29,375 nucleotides of DNA from a virus. A program made the translations under genes and the position numbers. The notes beneath the pieces are model-generated. The model saw only the letters and a list, made by a program, of their open reading frames with translations, was not told the origin of the DNA and made no database searches. Shown here piece after piece: positions 6,353 through 13,876 of the stretch. Within the stretch, counting starts at the first letter, position 1, and every line of letters starts with the position of its first letter. The stretch is from the IMG/VR virus record IMGVR_UViG_3300027985_000152, positions 1-29,375 of that record; one strand, given 5' to 3'.

Positions 6353-7618
6353 TCAGAGCGTGCTGTTGGTCTGGATCGGGATATTGACGGCGGTGATGAC
6401 CAGTGCGTGATCGGAGCCGCTGGACGGCTTCACGTTGTAGCCGCGCCAGTCGACCGGGTTCAGGTGGTCGGAGTGGATGCGGTCGGTGATCGCCTTGCCC
6501 TGGTAGGTCTTGGCGTCGCGGGTGCTGCTGTTTGCTGCCTTCTCGCGCGCGTCGTCCCAGCCAGGCAGCCAGGCGTTGTCGTTCACGCCGTCGCCGCCGA
6601 GGATGCGCGGACCCTGACCGTACTTCCGGATCGCCGCGATCATCTGCGACATCTGCGAGCGCTGCTGTGCATCCGTCGAGCGGCTGTTGGGCGTCAGGTG
6701 GTAGGAGCCGAACACGACTTGCTGCCCGGTGCTCTTGTCCTTCAGCACGCAGATCTGACCGCCCTGGTAGCTGATGCCCTTGAAGTCGACGGCGGTCTCT
6801 GCGGTCTCGGTGAGCCGGTCGGAGTCCCACATGATCGCCTGCGCGCCACGGGGACGGACCAGCCAGCGAGAGGCACCGCCCGGCATGGCGGCGCGCAGCA
6901 CGTCGCGGATCGCCTCGGGGCATTCGTTGAGCAGATAGACGTCGGCCTTCGCCTTCGCTGCCGTCTTGCCGAGCGCGGCGGCACGGGAGGCGGTCAGCGG
7001 CTTCGAGCCGGTCAGCGCGGGGTCCATCGTGTTGAACGTCGCGACCCGCAGAGCGAGCACGGTTGCGGGAGTGGGCGTGGGGTCGGGCGTTGGGGCGGGA
7101 GTGGTTGCGGTGACCAGCGCGTGCCACGTCAGCGGGCCGTCCACGCCGTCAGGAACGAGGCCGTGCGCCTTCTGGAAAGCCTTGACGTCGGTGTAGCCAA
7201 GCTCGGCGATACGGGCAGCCAAAGCGGCCGCACGGTGCTTGTCCTTGGCCCGGTAGTACCGGAAGTGCCACGCCTCGGACGGCACGGTCCGGAACCAGCC
7301 GTACTCCTGTGCGCGGATCTTCTCGCCGCTGTGAACGCCCATGGTCGAGCCGCCGGCGACCATCCACACCTGCAGCGTGCTCTTGCGGGTCACGTCGATT
7401 GCGAGGCCAGACTCGTGCAGACTGTGGCCCGGCTTCGCAGCGAGGTTGCCGCCGTGGTGGAGGTATGCGTCATAGAGCGCGGCCTGCTGTTCCCTGGTGC
7501 GTCCAGCGGCGGCCAGCCCGGTCAGGTTGCCGCTGTCGGCGACCATGCGCAGGTATGAAGCGGCAGCATCACCGGCCAGCCAGAACTTGCCGCCGATCGA
7601 CGTTACGCCGGCGACCAT
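6353..7618 (-). CDS. Modular endolysin: M15 peptidase + peptidoglycan-binding + EEP phosphoesterase/nuclease domain
   Basis: 421 aa from ATG 7618 (AGGAGG seven bases upstream; a GTG one codon earlier is possible). Residues 1-125 form a VanY/M15-type zinc peptidase with SLHESGLAIDV (H68, D75) and EAWHFRY (H118), predicted to cut peptide cross-links of peptidoglycan. Residues 138-169 (LGYTDVKAFQKAHGLVPDG...TW) are a PG_binding_1-like wall-binding repeat. A Pro/Thr linker (171-186) leads to a C-terminal 230 residues with the endonuclease/exonuclease/phosphatase fold motifs: ATFNTM (N196), LLNECPE (E232), GSYHL (H307), LGGDGVND (D343, N346) and SDHALV (D403-H404). Lysins rarely carry this domain; its substrate could be nucleic acid or a phosphate ester of the envelope. 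Coupled to an acidic microprotein upstream and followed by the holin. Confidence 0.88.
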   Translation of the reverse strand: MVAGVTSIGGKFWLAGDAAASYLRMVADSGNLTGLAAAGRTREQQAALYDAYLHHGGNLAAKPGHSLHESGLAIDVTRKSTLQVWMVAGGSTMGVHSGEKIRAQEYGWFRTVPSEAWHFRYYRAKDKHRAAALAARIAELGYTDVKAFQKAHGLVPDGVDGPLTWHALVTATTPAPTPDPTPTPATVLALRVATFNTMDPALTGSKPLTASRAAALGKTAAKAKADVYLLNECPEAIRDVLRAAMPGGASRWLVRPRGAQAIMWDSDRLTETAETAVDFKGISYQGGQICVLKDKSTGQQVVFGSYHLTPNSRSTDAQQRSQMSQMIAAIRKYGQGPRILGGDGVNDNAWLPGWDDAREKAANSSTRDAKTYQGKAITDRIHSDHLNPVDWRGYNVKPSSGSDHALVITAVNIPIQTNSTL

Positions 7619-7734
7619 CACTGCACCTCCTCGTCGGTGCCGTCCTCGGGCTCATCGATGGGCGGAGACCAGTCGTCGCGTTCGGCGTCCTGCTCCTCGC
7701 GCTGGGCGATCAGATCCGCATCGGATTCAGGCAT
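7618..7734 (-). CDS. 38-aa highly acidic microprotein coupled to the lysin
   Basis: From ATG 7734 the product is MPESDADLIAQREEQDAERD then a DE-rich tail ending GTDEEVQ; over a third of the residues are Asp or Glu. The stop overlaps the lysin start (TGATG), so translation is coupled, and the lysin's ribosome site lies inside its last codons. No TM segment. It could be only a translational leader, a lysis regulator, or an acidic DNA-mimic-like inhibitor of the lysin's EEP domain; the last is speculation based on charge and position. Confidence 0.5.
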   Translation of the reverse strand: MPESDADLIAQREEQDAERDDWSPPIDEPEDGTDEEVQ

Positions 7735-7775
7735 GGTGAAGCGCCCCTCTCTCGGGGTAGCGGTGATTGGGTGGA

Positions 7776-8216
7776 TCAGTCCGTGCCGCCGATAGCGTCC
7801 GACCACAACTCGTCGTCGACACCATGCTTGAGCAGTTGCTCGGGCGGCTGAGGAAGATCACGCGGCGGCATTCCGCTGTCGATCCACTTTCGGATCGCCA
7901 ACCCCAGTCGGTTGATGAAAGAGGCTGCCGCAGTCAGGTCTCCCCGCTGCGCCTCATTCGCTTCCCGCAGTGTCCGAACGTCGTCCTCAAGCTTCCCCAG
8001 CCGTGTATAGAGCTGGCTGCGATCGAGATACAGGTTCGCGATGAACCCGCCGAGAGCGACGATGACGATCCCGAGGATCGCGTTCTCGACCGTGAACAGC
8101 GGACCCCTGAATCCGGGCGCGGTAGGTATCAGCAGGCCGACGATGACGCTCAAAGCTGCGACAAGAACGAGCACCCACAGCGGGCGAGCGTTCAGGATCA
8201 GCTTGATCTTGGTCAC
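7776..8216 (-). CDS. Membrane protein with coiled coil, probable lysis accessory
   Basis: 146 aa from GTG 8216. Two transmembrane helices at about 12-30 (PLWVLVLVAALSVIVGLLI) and 47-63 (ILGIVIVALGGFIANLY) are followed by a charged heptad-like coiled coil (about 69-95, LYTRLGKLEDDVRTLREAN) and a Pro-rich soluble tail. Such proteins are frequent between minor tail genes and endolysins of actinophages, where they may act as a second holin, antiholin or spanin-like factor. It sits 3 bp after a small tail gene and 41 bp before the acidic microprotein gene. No family is firmly recognised. Confidence 0.65.
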   Translation of the reverse strand: MTKIKLILNARPLWVLVLVAALSVIVGLLIPTAPGFRGPLFTVENAILGIVIVALGGFIANLYLDRSQLYTRLGKLEDDVRTLREANEAQRGDLTAAASFINRLGLAIRKWIDSGMPPRDLPQPPEQLLKHGVDDELWSDAIGGTD

Positions 8217-8219
8217 GGC

Positions 8220-8588
8220 TCAGGCGGGCTTGTACTTGCCGTGGGCGTAGGCCACTGCTGAAGAACTGTGCCCGTTGTAGTACGTGATCACCCCTGCGTC
8301 GTCGATCACGCATGCCCCGAGCTTCGTCGTGGTCGAGGATGCGGCACCGATTGCCGTCTTCTCGGCCGGTCGATAGGTTGCGGGAATGGTGAAGTCGAGC
8401 GTCACCGTAGTTGCGGACGACACGTTGCCGGTGCTGAGGAAGTGGAACTCGACTTCCTCCCCGCCCATCAAGAACCGATACCAACCGGTTCCTACAGGGG
8501 TCGTGGTTGTGAATGTGGTTGGGCTGTCAGCACCAAGGGCATCGTTCAAGTCAGACGCCGAGAGCGGGGTGCCAGCTACAAATGTCAT
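8220..8588 (-). CDS. Small minor tail / fibre-associated protein
   Basis: 122 aa, ATG 8588 with AGGGAGA upstream. The start TFVAGTPLSASDLNDAL is characteristic of short phage tail-tip and fibre proteins. The rest is beta-rich with Thr/Ser/Gly strands (TTTTPVGTGWYRFLMGGEEV) and ends HGKYKPA. No enzymatic motif. It lies between the large minor tail protein and the lysis genes, consistent with an adsorption-apparatus component. The fibre call is by pattern and position. Confidence 0.65.
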   Translation of the reverse strand: MTFVAGTPLSASDLNDALGADSPTTFTTTTPVGTGWYRFLMGGEEVEFHFLSTGNVSSATTVTLDFTIPATYRPAEKTAIGAASSTTTKLGACVIDDAGVITYYNGHSSSAVAYAHGKYKPA

Positions 8589-8599
8589 TCCAATCTCCC

Positions 8600-10360
8600 T
8601 TACGGTGCGAGCAGATAGCCGGCGTCAAGAACTCCTTGCACCGGATCGTCGAGGATGAACAGGCGGCTGTAGACGTCGGGGCTGGTCGTTAGCGTGATTG
8701 TCCAGACGCCATCCCCGATCTGTTCCTCGATGCCCTCCACGATGAGGATCTCGCTGGCGGGCATGATCGCGGACGGCAGGCTGGTGATCTCCACCCGATC
8801 CCCGACCTTGATTCCCACCAGCGTTTCCTGCTCAGCGGCAGGCAGGGTCGCGAGGTCGAAACTGAGCTTCGACAGCCGGGCCTTCATGGGCGAGTTCACC
8901 AGCCAGTCGGCCATCGAGCGATCCTGGCTCCGGCTCGCATGCACGCCTTCGATGCTCAGCGAGGCCCTGCGTCCGTCAGTCCGGGTCGCGGTGTAGCTGG
9001 TGCCGTCGGGCCACGTCACGGTCACGTCCGAGTACCATCCGACGTCTGAGGTTTCCCACGTCACGGACGGTTCGACACGGTAAGCGGGAAGCGTAATTGG
9101 CGTTCCGCTCGGCGGGAAGTCGACCCAGGTCAGGGTGCCGTCGAGGTTGTCCGCTACCCGTGCGCCCATCCCCACGGCGAGACTCTGCAGCGCATCGGAT
9201 GCCTCGCGGCCTTCGATCGGTGGGATGACCGCATCCCCCACCGCTCCGCCGGAGATCGTCGGCCCATCGGCCCACGTCGATAATTGGGAGGCGACCGTAA
9301 CACTGTCGGGGATGCGCGTTCCGAACATCAACGAGGCGAACGCCTCGGCGGACACCCCGGGCGCAGTGTTCGACCCGAACACCAGCAACGGACCCGCGGT
9401 CCAAACCGCGCCGCCCGTCAGGTTCGGACCTAGAACGATCTTGCTCAGATTCACGATCGGCGTAAAGAGCGCTCCTGTGTCGTAATAGCTGCCGGGTGCA
9501 TCCCAGTATCGAACATGCATATCCGTGTTGCTGAGGAACCACACGTCAAGGATCACCGGCCACGACGCCGGCAGTCCGGTCGCTGTTCCCGTCCCGATCG
9601 ACTTGAGGTAGAAGCCCGCCGAGGACGACCACGACACCGTGTCTTTGTCGCTGATTTTGATCAGGTCCACAGATGCGGTCGGGGCGGACTGGATGGGCAG
9701 CAGTATGTGCCAGATATCAATCCTGGGAAGCCCGGCGACGGTCAGTGTCAGTCCACCCGATCCTGCAGTGAACTTCGGGTGCTCGTCCGTGCCTTCCTCC
9801 AGCGGAAGCAGCGACGAGACGCCGGCACCGAGACCGTCGCCACCGTTGCTGGTCATCGTCGCATCCCCGATGAGTGACGAAATCGGGGCATCGGTTCCGC
9901 GCATCGGGAAGTAGTAGAGGAGTGGCGGGTAGCGTCGCGCCATCTCGTCCAGCGCCTGCCGAAACTCGTACTGCGGGAACGCGCCGAACACGTCGGTCAC
10001 CGTGACGGTGCAGCGCGACTCGTTCGCCAGCGCCGACAGTAGCTCGACCGACCACGACTGCACCGTGCCGTAGAACCGCTTGTAGTAGGTGCCGTTCGCC
10101 AGCATCGAAAGTCTGATCGCGACATCCTCCACCACGTACGGGTAGTACGGCGACGCGGCCAATTCAGGGCTGAACCTGCCGTCATCATTGACCAGCACCA
10201 CCGACCATGTGCCAGGGCTCAGCGGATCGCCCGTCTCGTCGTCGCGGCCCCGGTTGATCTGCATCGTGCGCGACGTGTCCACGTAGGCAGAGACGTCGGT
10301 CCAGTTGGTGCCGTCGAACTGCACCTCGACCTTCAGCGCGTCCTTCGCGTACCAGCTCAT
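8600..10360 (-). CDS. Minor tail protein (distal tail/baseplate-like)
   Basis: 586 aa; ATG 10360 overlaps the tape-measure C-terminal frame's stop (ATGA). The N-terminus (VEVQFDGTNWTDVSAYV, then INRGRDDETGDPLSPGTWSV) matches the start of actinophage minor tail proteins that begin with a Dit-like beta domain. A middle part (about 160-340) looks like a concanavalin/LamG-type jelly roll. The C-terminal part (from about GREASDALQSLAVGMGARV) resembles tail-hub/Tal-like repeats of these proteins. It should form the tail tip just below the tape measure. Length is normal for the role. Confidence 0.8.
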   Translation of the reverse strand: MSWYAKDALKVEVQFDGTNWTDVSAYVDTSRTMQINRGRDDETGDPLSPGTWSVVLVNDDGRFSPELAASPYYPYVVEDVAIRLSMLANGTYYKRFYGTVQSWSVELLSALANESRCTVTVTDVFGAFPQYEFRQALDEMARRYPPLLYYFPMRGTDAPISSLIGDATMTSNGGDGLGAGVSSLLPLEEGTDEHPKFTAGSGGLTLTVAGLPRIDIWHILLPIQSAPTASVDLIKISDKDTVSWSSSAGFYLKSIGTGTATGLPASWPVILDVWFLSNTDMHVRYWDAPGSYYDTGALFTPIVNLSKIVLGPNLTGGAVWTAGPLLVFGSNTAPGVSAEAFASLMFGTRIPDSVTVASQLSTWADGPTISGGAVGDAVIPPIEGREASDALQSLAVGMGARVADNLDGTLTWVDFPPSGTPITLPAYRVEPSVTWETSDVGWYSDVTVTWPDGTSYTATRTDGRRASLSIEGVHASRSQDRSMADWLVNSPMKARLSKLSFDLATLPAAEQETLVGIKVGDRVEITSLPSAIMPASEILIVEGIEEQIGDGVWTITLTTSPDVYSRLFILDDPVQGVLDAGYLLAP

Positions 10361-10644
10361 GCGAAGGCCTTGATGTCGAACGGGCGGCCGCGACGGGCGC
10401 GAACCTCGCTCCGCAGGCCGGTCACGAAGTCACGAGCGACCTTGCGGCCATCAGTGGCCCCCCGGAAATCCATGTTGATCTGGAACACATCCCCCCCCAT
10501 AGCCGAACCCGACTTCGACAGCTGCTGCTGGTTCATGATCTTGCCGGTCTGGTCGGGCACGAAGACCTCCCAGCCGCGCTCACCGACCACGTAGGGCTGA
10601 CCGCGATAGGTTGGGCCGCCGAGGGCGCGGGCGGTGAACTTCAT
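10357..10644 (-). CDS. Tape measure protein C-terminal part in a shifted frame
   Basis: The 95 codons following ATG 10644 read FTARALGGPTYRGQPYVVGE and RGWEVFVPDQTGKI, the standard ending of phage tape measure proteins ('GGp...GqpYvVGErGpElfvP'). It lies in the +1 frame relative to the tape measure ORF and overlaps it by 65 bp. No ribosome site is visible before the ATG; the preceding bases are a GGCGGCGGCAGG run. Its own frame is open upstream to about 10726, so both frames can be joined anywhere across the overlap. It is most simply the detached end of the same protein, through an indel, an assembly error or a programmed shift. The stop overlaps the next gene's ATG. Confidence 0.7.
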   Translation of the reverse strand: MKFTARALGGPTYRGQPYVVGERGWEVFVPDQTGKIMNQQQLSKSGSAMGGDVFQINMDFRGATDGRKVARDFVTGLRSEVRARRGRPFDIKAFA

Positions 10645-11821
10645 CCTGCCGCCGCCCTTGACCGAGTACGCTGAATCGGATCTTGGTGCCGTCGAGCGCC
10701 TTGGCCTTCTTCTTCAGCGCGTCGAGACTCTTCGATGCTTCCTTTAGTGCCCGGATCGAGTCCTCAACCGAGTTGATCTGCCCGTCCCACGCCTTCTTGT
10801 TGGCCCCGAGCGCGCCGGTGCTGCCCCTGGTCGCGTGCGTGACCTCCTTGAAGCTCTCCGCAGCATGCTGGTTCATCAGCCACTGAACAGCCGCCACGCC
10901 AGACACGTTGTTCATCGCATTCGCGAACCAACTCAGTGCGCTCGTTGAGTCGCTCAACTGCGATGAGATGTCATTGAGCCCCGCGGACAGGCCGATCACC
11001 GTATCTATGAAAGGTCTCAGAGCCGAGTCGTTTTCACCTACCGCATCGGTGAAGTTGATCGCTGCCTGCGTCACGTTGTCGAATGCGGGCAGCAACTCCT
11101 CACCGAGTTTCTGCTGCATCTGGCCGATCGCCACAGCCTGGATGTCAGAGCCCTTCGCGGTGGCCTTCGCGACGCCACCCACCTGCGACTCGATCGCCGC
11201 AAGAATGACCTTCTGCGCTTCGAGCGTCTTACCCGACTTGACCAGTGCTGCGATCTGGTCGCGCTCCTGGTCGGTGAACGTCACGCCAGCCTTACGGAGC
11301 GCAGTCAGGCCCTTGACCGGATCCTGCAACGCCTTGCCTAGCTGGGCAGCGTTCGTCTCCATCGTGCCGAAGCCGGTCGCAGCGAGATCGGCTGCGGCAT
11401 CGGTAGCACGCTCGAAGATGCCTGCCTGCATCGCGGTTTCGTTGGAGACCGCCTTGAACGTAGCGAGCTTCGCCTCGGTCGACTTGATGATGTCGTCGTC
11501 GACACCGATCTGCATGGCGAGCTTGTCGGCGTAATTCTCGGCCTGCTCCGCCGCGCGTCCGGTGGTGTCACCCATCGACTTGAACACCTGCTCGAGGCGG
11601 GCATTCGACGCCACCGACTCCTCGCCAGCATCCCGGAGATCGCCCAGCACCTTGACTGCAGCCGAGATCGAGACGCCGGCCGCAATACCCTTCAGCGCCG
11701 AGCCCGCCAGCGTCGACTCCTTGGCCGCCCCGTTGGCAGCCTTGCCGACGTTCTTCAGCGCCTTCGAAGCCGACTTGTCCTCGCCGACGAGCAGCATGCG
11801 GAGGGTCACATCGTCGGCCAT
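10580..11821 (-). CDS. Tail tape measure protein (main part)
   Basis: 413 aa from ATG 11821 (AAGGGG upstream; a GTG at 11827 overlaps the chaperone stop). MADDVTLRMLLVGEDKSASKAL is the usual start of actinophage tape measures, with Ala-rich helical heptads throughout (KNVGKAANGAAKESTLAGSA). A segment resembling phage minor-tail/TMP helical repeats covers about 80-260 (FGTMETNAAQLGKALQDPVK, GLTALRKAGVTFTDQERDQI). The protein sets tail length and is threaded through the tail tube; with the shifted end it totals about 500 residues, on the short side for siphoviruses. The last 35 codons of this frame (QGRRQDEVHRPRPRRPNL) are Arg/Pro-rich out-of-frame sequence, showing that the frame is broken near 10670. 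Confidence 0.85.
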   Translation of the reverse strand: MADDVTLRMLLVGEDKSASKALKNVGKAANGAAKESTLAGSALKGIAAGVSISAAVKVLGDLRDAGEESVASNARLEQVFKSMGDTTGRAAEQAENYADKLAMQIGVDDDIIKSTEAKLATFKAVSNETAMQAGIFERATDAAADLAATGFGTMETNAAQLGKALQDPVKGLTALRKAGVTFTDQERDQIAALVKSGKTLEAQKVILAAIESQVGGVAKATAKGSDIQAVAIGQMQQKLGEELLPAFDNVTQAAINFTDAVGENDSALRPFIDTVIGLSAGLNDISSQLSDSTSALSWFANAMNNVSGVAAVQWLMNQHAAESFKEVTHATRGSTGALGANKKAWDGQINSVEDSIRALKEASKSLDALKKKAKALDGTKIRFSVLGQGRRQDEVHRPRPRRPNLSRSALRGR

Positions 11822-11823
11822 GC

Positions 11824-12407
11824 TCACCCCTTTAAGTTGTCACGCCACGAGTCGACCGCTGAGCAGTAGCCGCGGAAGATGAAGAACGGGAGATCCCACA
11901 CGCTGGCGTAGGAGATCGACGGGTACAGGTGTGACAGGTCCACGATGTAGGAGTGCACCTCGTCGCGGATCTGTTGGTTGGTCCCTAGCGGCTCTTCCTG
12001 CGCTTGCCGCCCTTGCGCTTGCCTGCCCCCGAAGTAGATGGGGGCCGGTGTTTTGCCTCGTCGTCACCACCCGAGTCCATGTCTCCGGTGTCCTTGAAGT
12101 AGCCGAAGTCGTCGAAGTCATCCTCCGTCGCGTCCACCAGGTCGGTGATCGCCAGACGCTCCCCGGTCGCCCGCATGGCCGCCCACACCTGTACGAGCGT
12201 GCAGAAGTGCAGCTCGACCGCAGACCGCATCTCGTCCTTCGGCATCGCCGCGACTCTGTTCACCTCAGCAATGATCTGGTCCACTGTCCGCAGCGACGTG
12301 TACTCGGCTCCGACAAGCTGCGTCTGCAGCGTCATCACGTCGCGCGCCGTCATCCCGTTCAGCGGCACGAAAGGATACCGCTTGCCCTTGAACTGCCAGT
12401 AGCCCAT
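11824..12407 (-). CDS. Tail assembly chaperone, -1 frameshift (G-T type) product
   Basis: The 12407 frame is read to the A-run at 12054-12051 (codons GCA AAA, codon 119 = AAA), then continues in the -1 frame as TPAPIYFGGRQAQ and on through EEPLGTNQQIRDEVHSYIVD to WRDNLKG, stopping at 11826-11824. The -1 frame is closed by a TGA just before the A-run, which limits where slippage can occur. The fused protein would be 194 aa. Programmed -1 shifts between two chaperone frames just before the tape measure gene are a conserved feature of long-tailed phages (lambda gpG/gpGT). The extension has no ATG of its own. Exact slip site is inferred. Confidence 0.8.
11985..12407 (-). CDS. Tail assembly chaperone, unshifted (G type) product
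   Basis: 140 aa, ATG 12407 overlapping the preceding stop (TGATG). The start MGYWQFKGKRYPFVPLNGMT and the helical middle (RTVDQIIAEVNRVAAMPKDE, LHFCTLVQVWAAMRATGE) fit actinophage chaperones of the tail tube and tape measure. The C-terminus becomes acidic (ATEDDFDDFGYFKDTGDMDS) and then Lys/Arg-rich (GKRKGGKRRKSR), the latter being the part replaced on frameshifting. It should coat the tape measure during assembly and be absent from virions. The short form is expected in excess of the shifted form. Confidence 0.85.
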   Translation of the reverse strand: MGYWQFKGKRYPFVPLNGMTARDVMTLQTQLVGAEYTSLRTVDQIIAEVNRVAAMPKDEMRSAVELHFCTLVQVWAAMRATGERLAITDLVDATEDDFDDFGYFKDTGDMDSGGDDEAKHRPPSTSGAGKRKGGKRRKSR

Positions 12408-12871
12408 CAGGGTTGCAACTCCTTCAGTACGGCGTCCATTTCGCGCGCCACGTCATCACGGATTCGAGGCAGCCGCTCGATGATCGCGTCATTCCACGAA
12501 CCTTCAGCGATACCTTGGCTGACCCAAAGCGACTTTCCCGCTTTCGACTTCTTGCGACCAAACAGCGGGTGTCGTAGGTTGCCCTTGTTCATGCGGCCGA
12601 TCTGCGGACCAGCCTTCTTGCCCAAGACCAGCCGCGCACCTGTTGCAGTCAGGCTGACCGTCGGGTTCTTGCCCTTCGCGGCCACATACTCATCCAGCCC
12701 GCCGCGATGCGGAAGCTTCCCCGCACCCTCGCTGACGATCCCGTTCGCGGACTGCTTGACCGAATCCCTGACCCGTTTCCGCATCCGTGTTCGAATCTTG
12801 CCTGAGGCTTCCTTCGTTCTGCGGAAAAACTCCTGATAGTCGTCGGACCGGATGGAGAAACCCCCGGTCAT
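12407..12871 (-). CDS. HK97 gp10-like / tail completion protein
   Basis: The start was set at ATG 12871, which overlaps the tail-tube stop as TGATG; this gives 154 aa. A longer frame to 13105 is Arg/Ala-rich shadow sequence. The protein (MTGGFSIRSDDYQEFFRRT) has a basic helical N-terminus (KIRTRMRKRVRDSVKQSANG) and a segment LSLTATGARLVLGKKAGPQI (S/L approximate) typical of HK97-gp10-like minor proteins, and ends with a charged helix. Expected at the tail terminus or the head-tail joint. Its place after the tube gene is slightly unusual; these more often precede it. Confidence 0.65.
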   Translation of the reverse strand: MTGGFSIRSDDYQEFFRRTKEASGKIRTRMRKRVRDSVKQSANGIVSEGAGKLPHRGGLDEYVAAKGKNPTVSLTATGARLVLGKKAGPQIGRMNKGNLRHPLFGRKKSKAGKSLWVSQGIAEGSWNDAIIERLPRIRDDVAREMDAVLKELQP

Positions 12872-13875
12872 CACAGCGCCGTATCGGAAGTCCTGACCAC
12901 GATCTGCATGGGCGTCGTTGCGTTCTTGGCGCTCAACTCGATGTCGAGCTTCGGAACGCCCGCATCCACCTTCTTCGCCACCTTCTGCACCCGCAGATCG
13001 GCAAGCACCGCCTGCAGCGTCTCGTAGCCGGTGGACAGGGCAGTGAGTCCGGTGGCGGTCACCACGAGCGGGATCGCGGTCTGTGCGGACAGTGCATCGT
13101 GCCACGTGTTATCGCGGTGCTCGACCGTCAGCGTCACCTTCACGTCACCCACGCCGCCACGCACCGGGGCACCCTTCAGGCCAGCCGATCCGGTACGGCC
13201 CGTGTTCAGGTTGTGGTTGCACGAGATGACGACGTTCTCGACACCGGCAAGACTGGTCGTCCCAGACGCCAGCGCGTTCGACGTCGCCGCGGTGAGAGTG
13301 CCGGTCGCCCACGTGTAGCCGGACTTCGGGAACGGGTTGGTGGACGTGGACGGCAGGGTCACCGACACGAACGTCTGCGTGCCCTTCGTCTGCGCGTTCA
13401 GGTTCGCCTTCAGGCTGACCACATCGCCGAACGTCAGTTCCCAGTCGGTGAACTTGCAGCCCACCCATGTGCGGGTCGTGTCCTGCGTGAACGCTCCAGC
13501 AGCATCGATCATGTACCACTGCTCCTGCGCGGAGAAGGACGGGATCGCCTCATTCAGCGTGAACAATTCCTGATAGGTCGAGCCGGAGACGAGCGTGGAT
13601 GCGCCAGTCCCCATCAGCAGCTCCCACAGCTGCCCCTGGCCCTTGCCGAGGCATTCGACGCCGATCGAGCCGGAAGCGTCCTGCATGACGACGACCGAGC
13701 GGGAACCATCGGCCAGCAGAGCGCCAGCCCGGATGCCCTCGCCCTGGTTGATCGTCGGCGTCAACTCGAACGAGGTATCCCCGTCGATGAACTCAAGCGC
13801 CGTCGTCACCGTCGGGTAGGTGCCGTAGGTGGTCTCCTTCTTGATGACCAGCGCCCGGTTGAGTGAAGTTGCCAT
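12871..13875 (-). CDS. Major tail tube protein
   Basis: 334 aa, ATG 13875 with AAGGAG eight bases upstream inside the preceding gene's end. The opening SLNRALVIKKETTYGTYPTV is typical of phage tail tube proteins in Gram-positive siphoviruses (Phage_tube_2-like), followed by beta-rich sequence with FELTPTINQGEGIRAGALLA and FTDWELTFGDVVSLKANLNA. It would polymerise into the tail tube. Length is normal for the family. It sits between connector genes and chaperones, exactly where tube proteins are found. Confidence 0.85.
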   Translation of the reverse strand: MATSLNRALVIKKETTYGTYPTVTTALEFIDGDTSFELTPTINQGEGIRAGALLADGSRSVVVMQDASGSIGVECLGKGQGQLWELLMGTGASTLVSGSTYQELFTLNEAIPSFSAQEQWYMIDAAGAFTQDTTRTWVGCKFTDWELTFGDVVSLKANLNAQTKGTQTFVSVTLPSTSTNPFPKSGYTWATGTLTAATSNALASGTTSLAGVENVVISCNHNLNTGRTGSAGLKGAPVRGGVGDVKVTLTVEHRDNTWHDALSAQTAIPLVVTATGLTALSTGYETLQAVLADLRVQKVAKKVDAGVPKLDIELSAKNATTPMQIVVRTSDTAL

Positions 13876-13876
13876 C

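Noticed and set aside
6299-7558. 419-codon plus-strand frame over the lysin
   Set aside because: Val/Arg-rich shadow; the minus strand encodes the peptidase and EEP motifs.
10481-10500. Run of eight C's inside the tape measure C-terminal frame as a frameshift site
   Set aside because: The frame reads well on both sides (SGSAMGGDVFQINMDF), so no shift is needed there.
11840-12121. 93-codon minus frame as the second tail chaperone frame
   Set aside because: It is the +1 frame and Arg/Pro-rich; the real second frame is -1, has no ATG, and encodes SYIVDLSHLYPS-type sequence.
12787-13866. 359-codon plus-strand frame over the tail tube gene
   Set aside because: Out-of-frame complement of a confident tail gene, with no recognisable domain.
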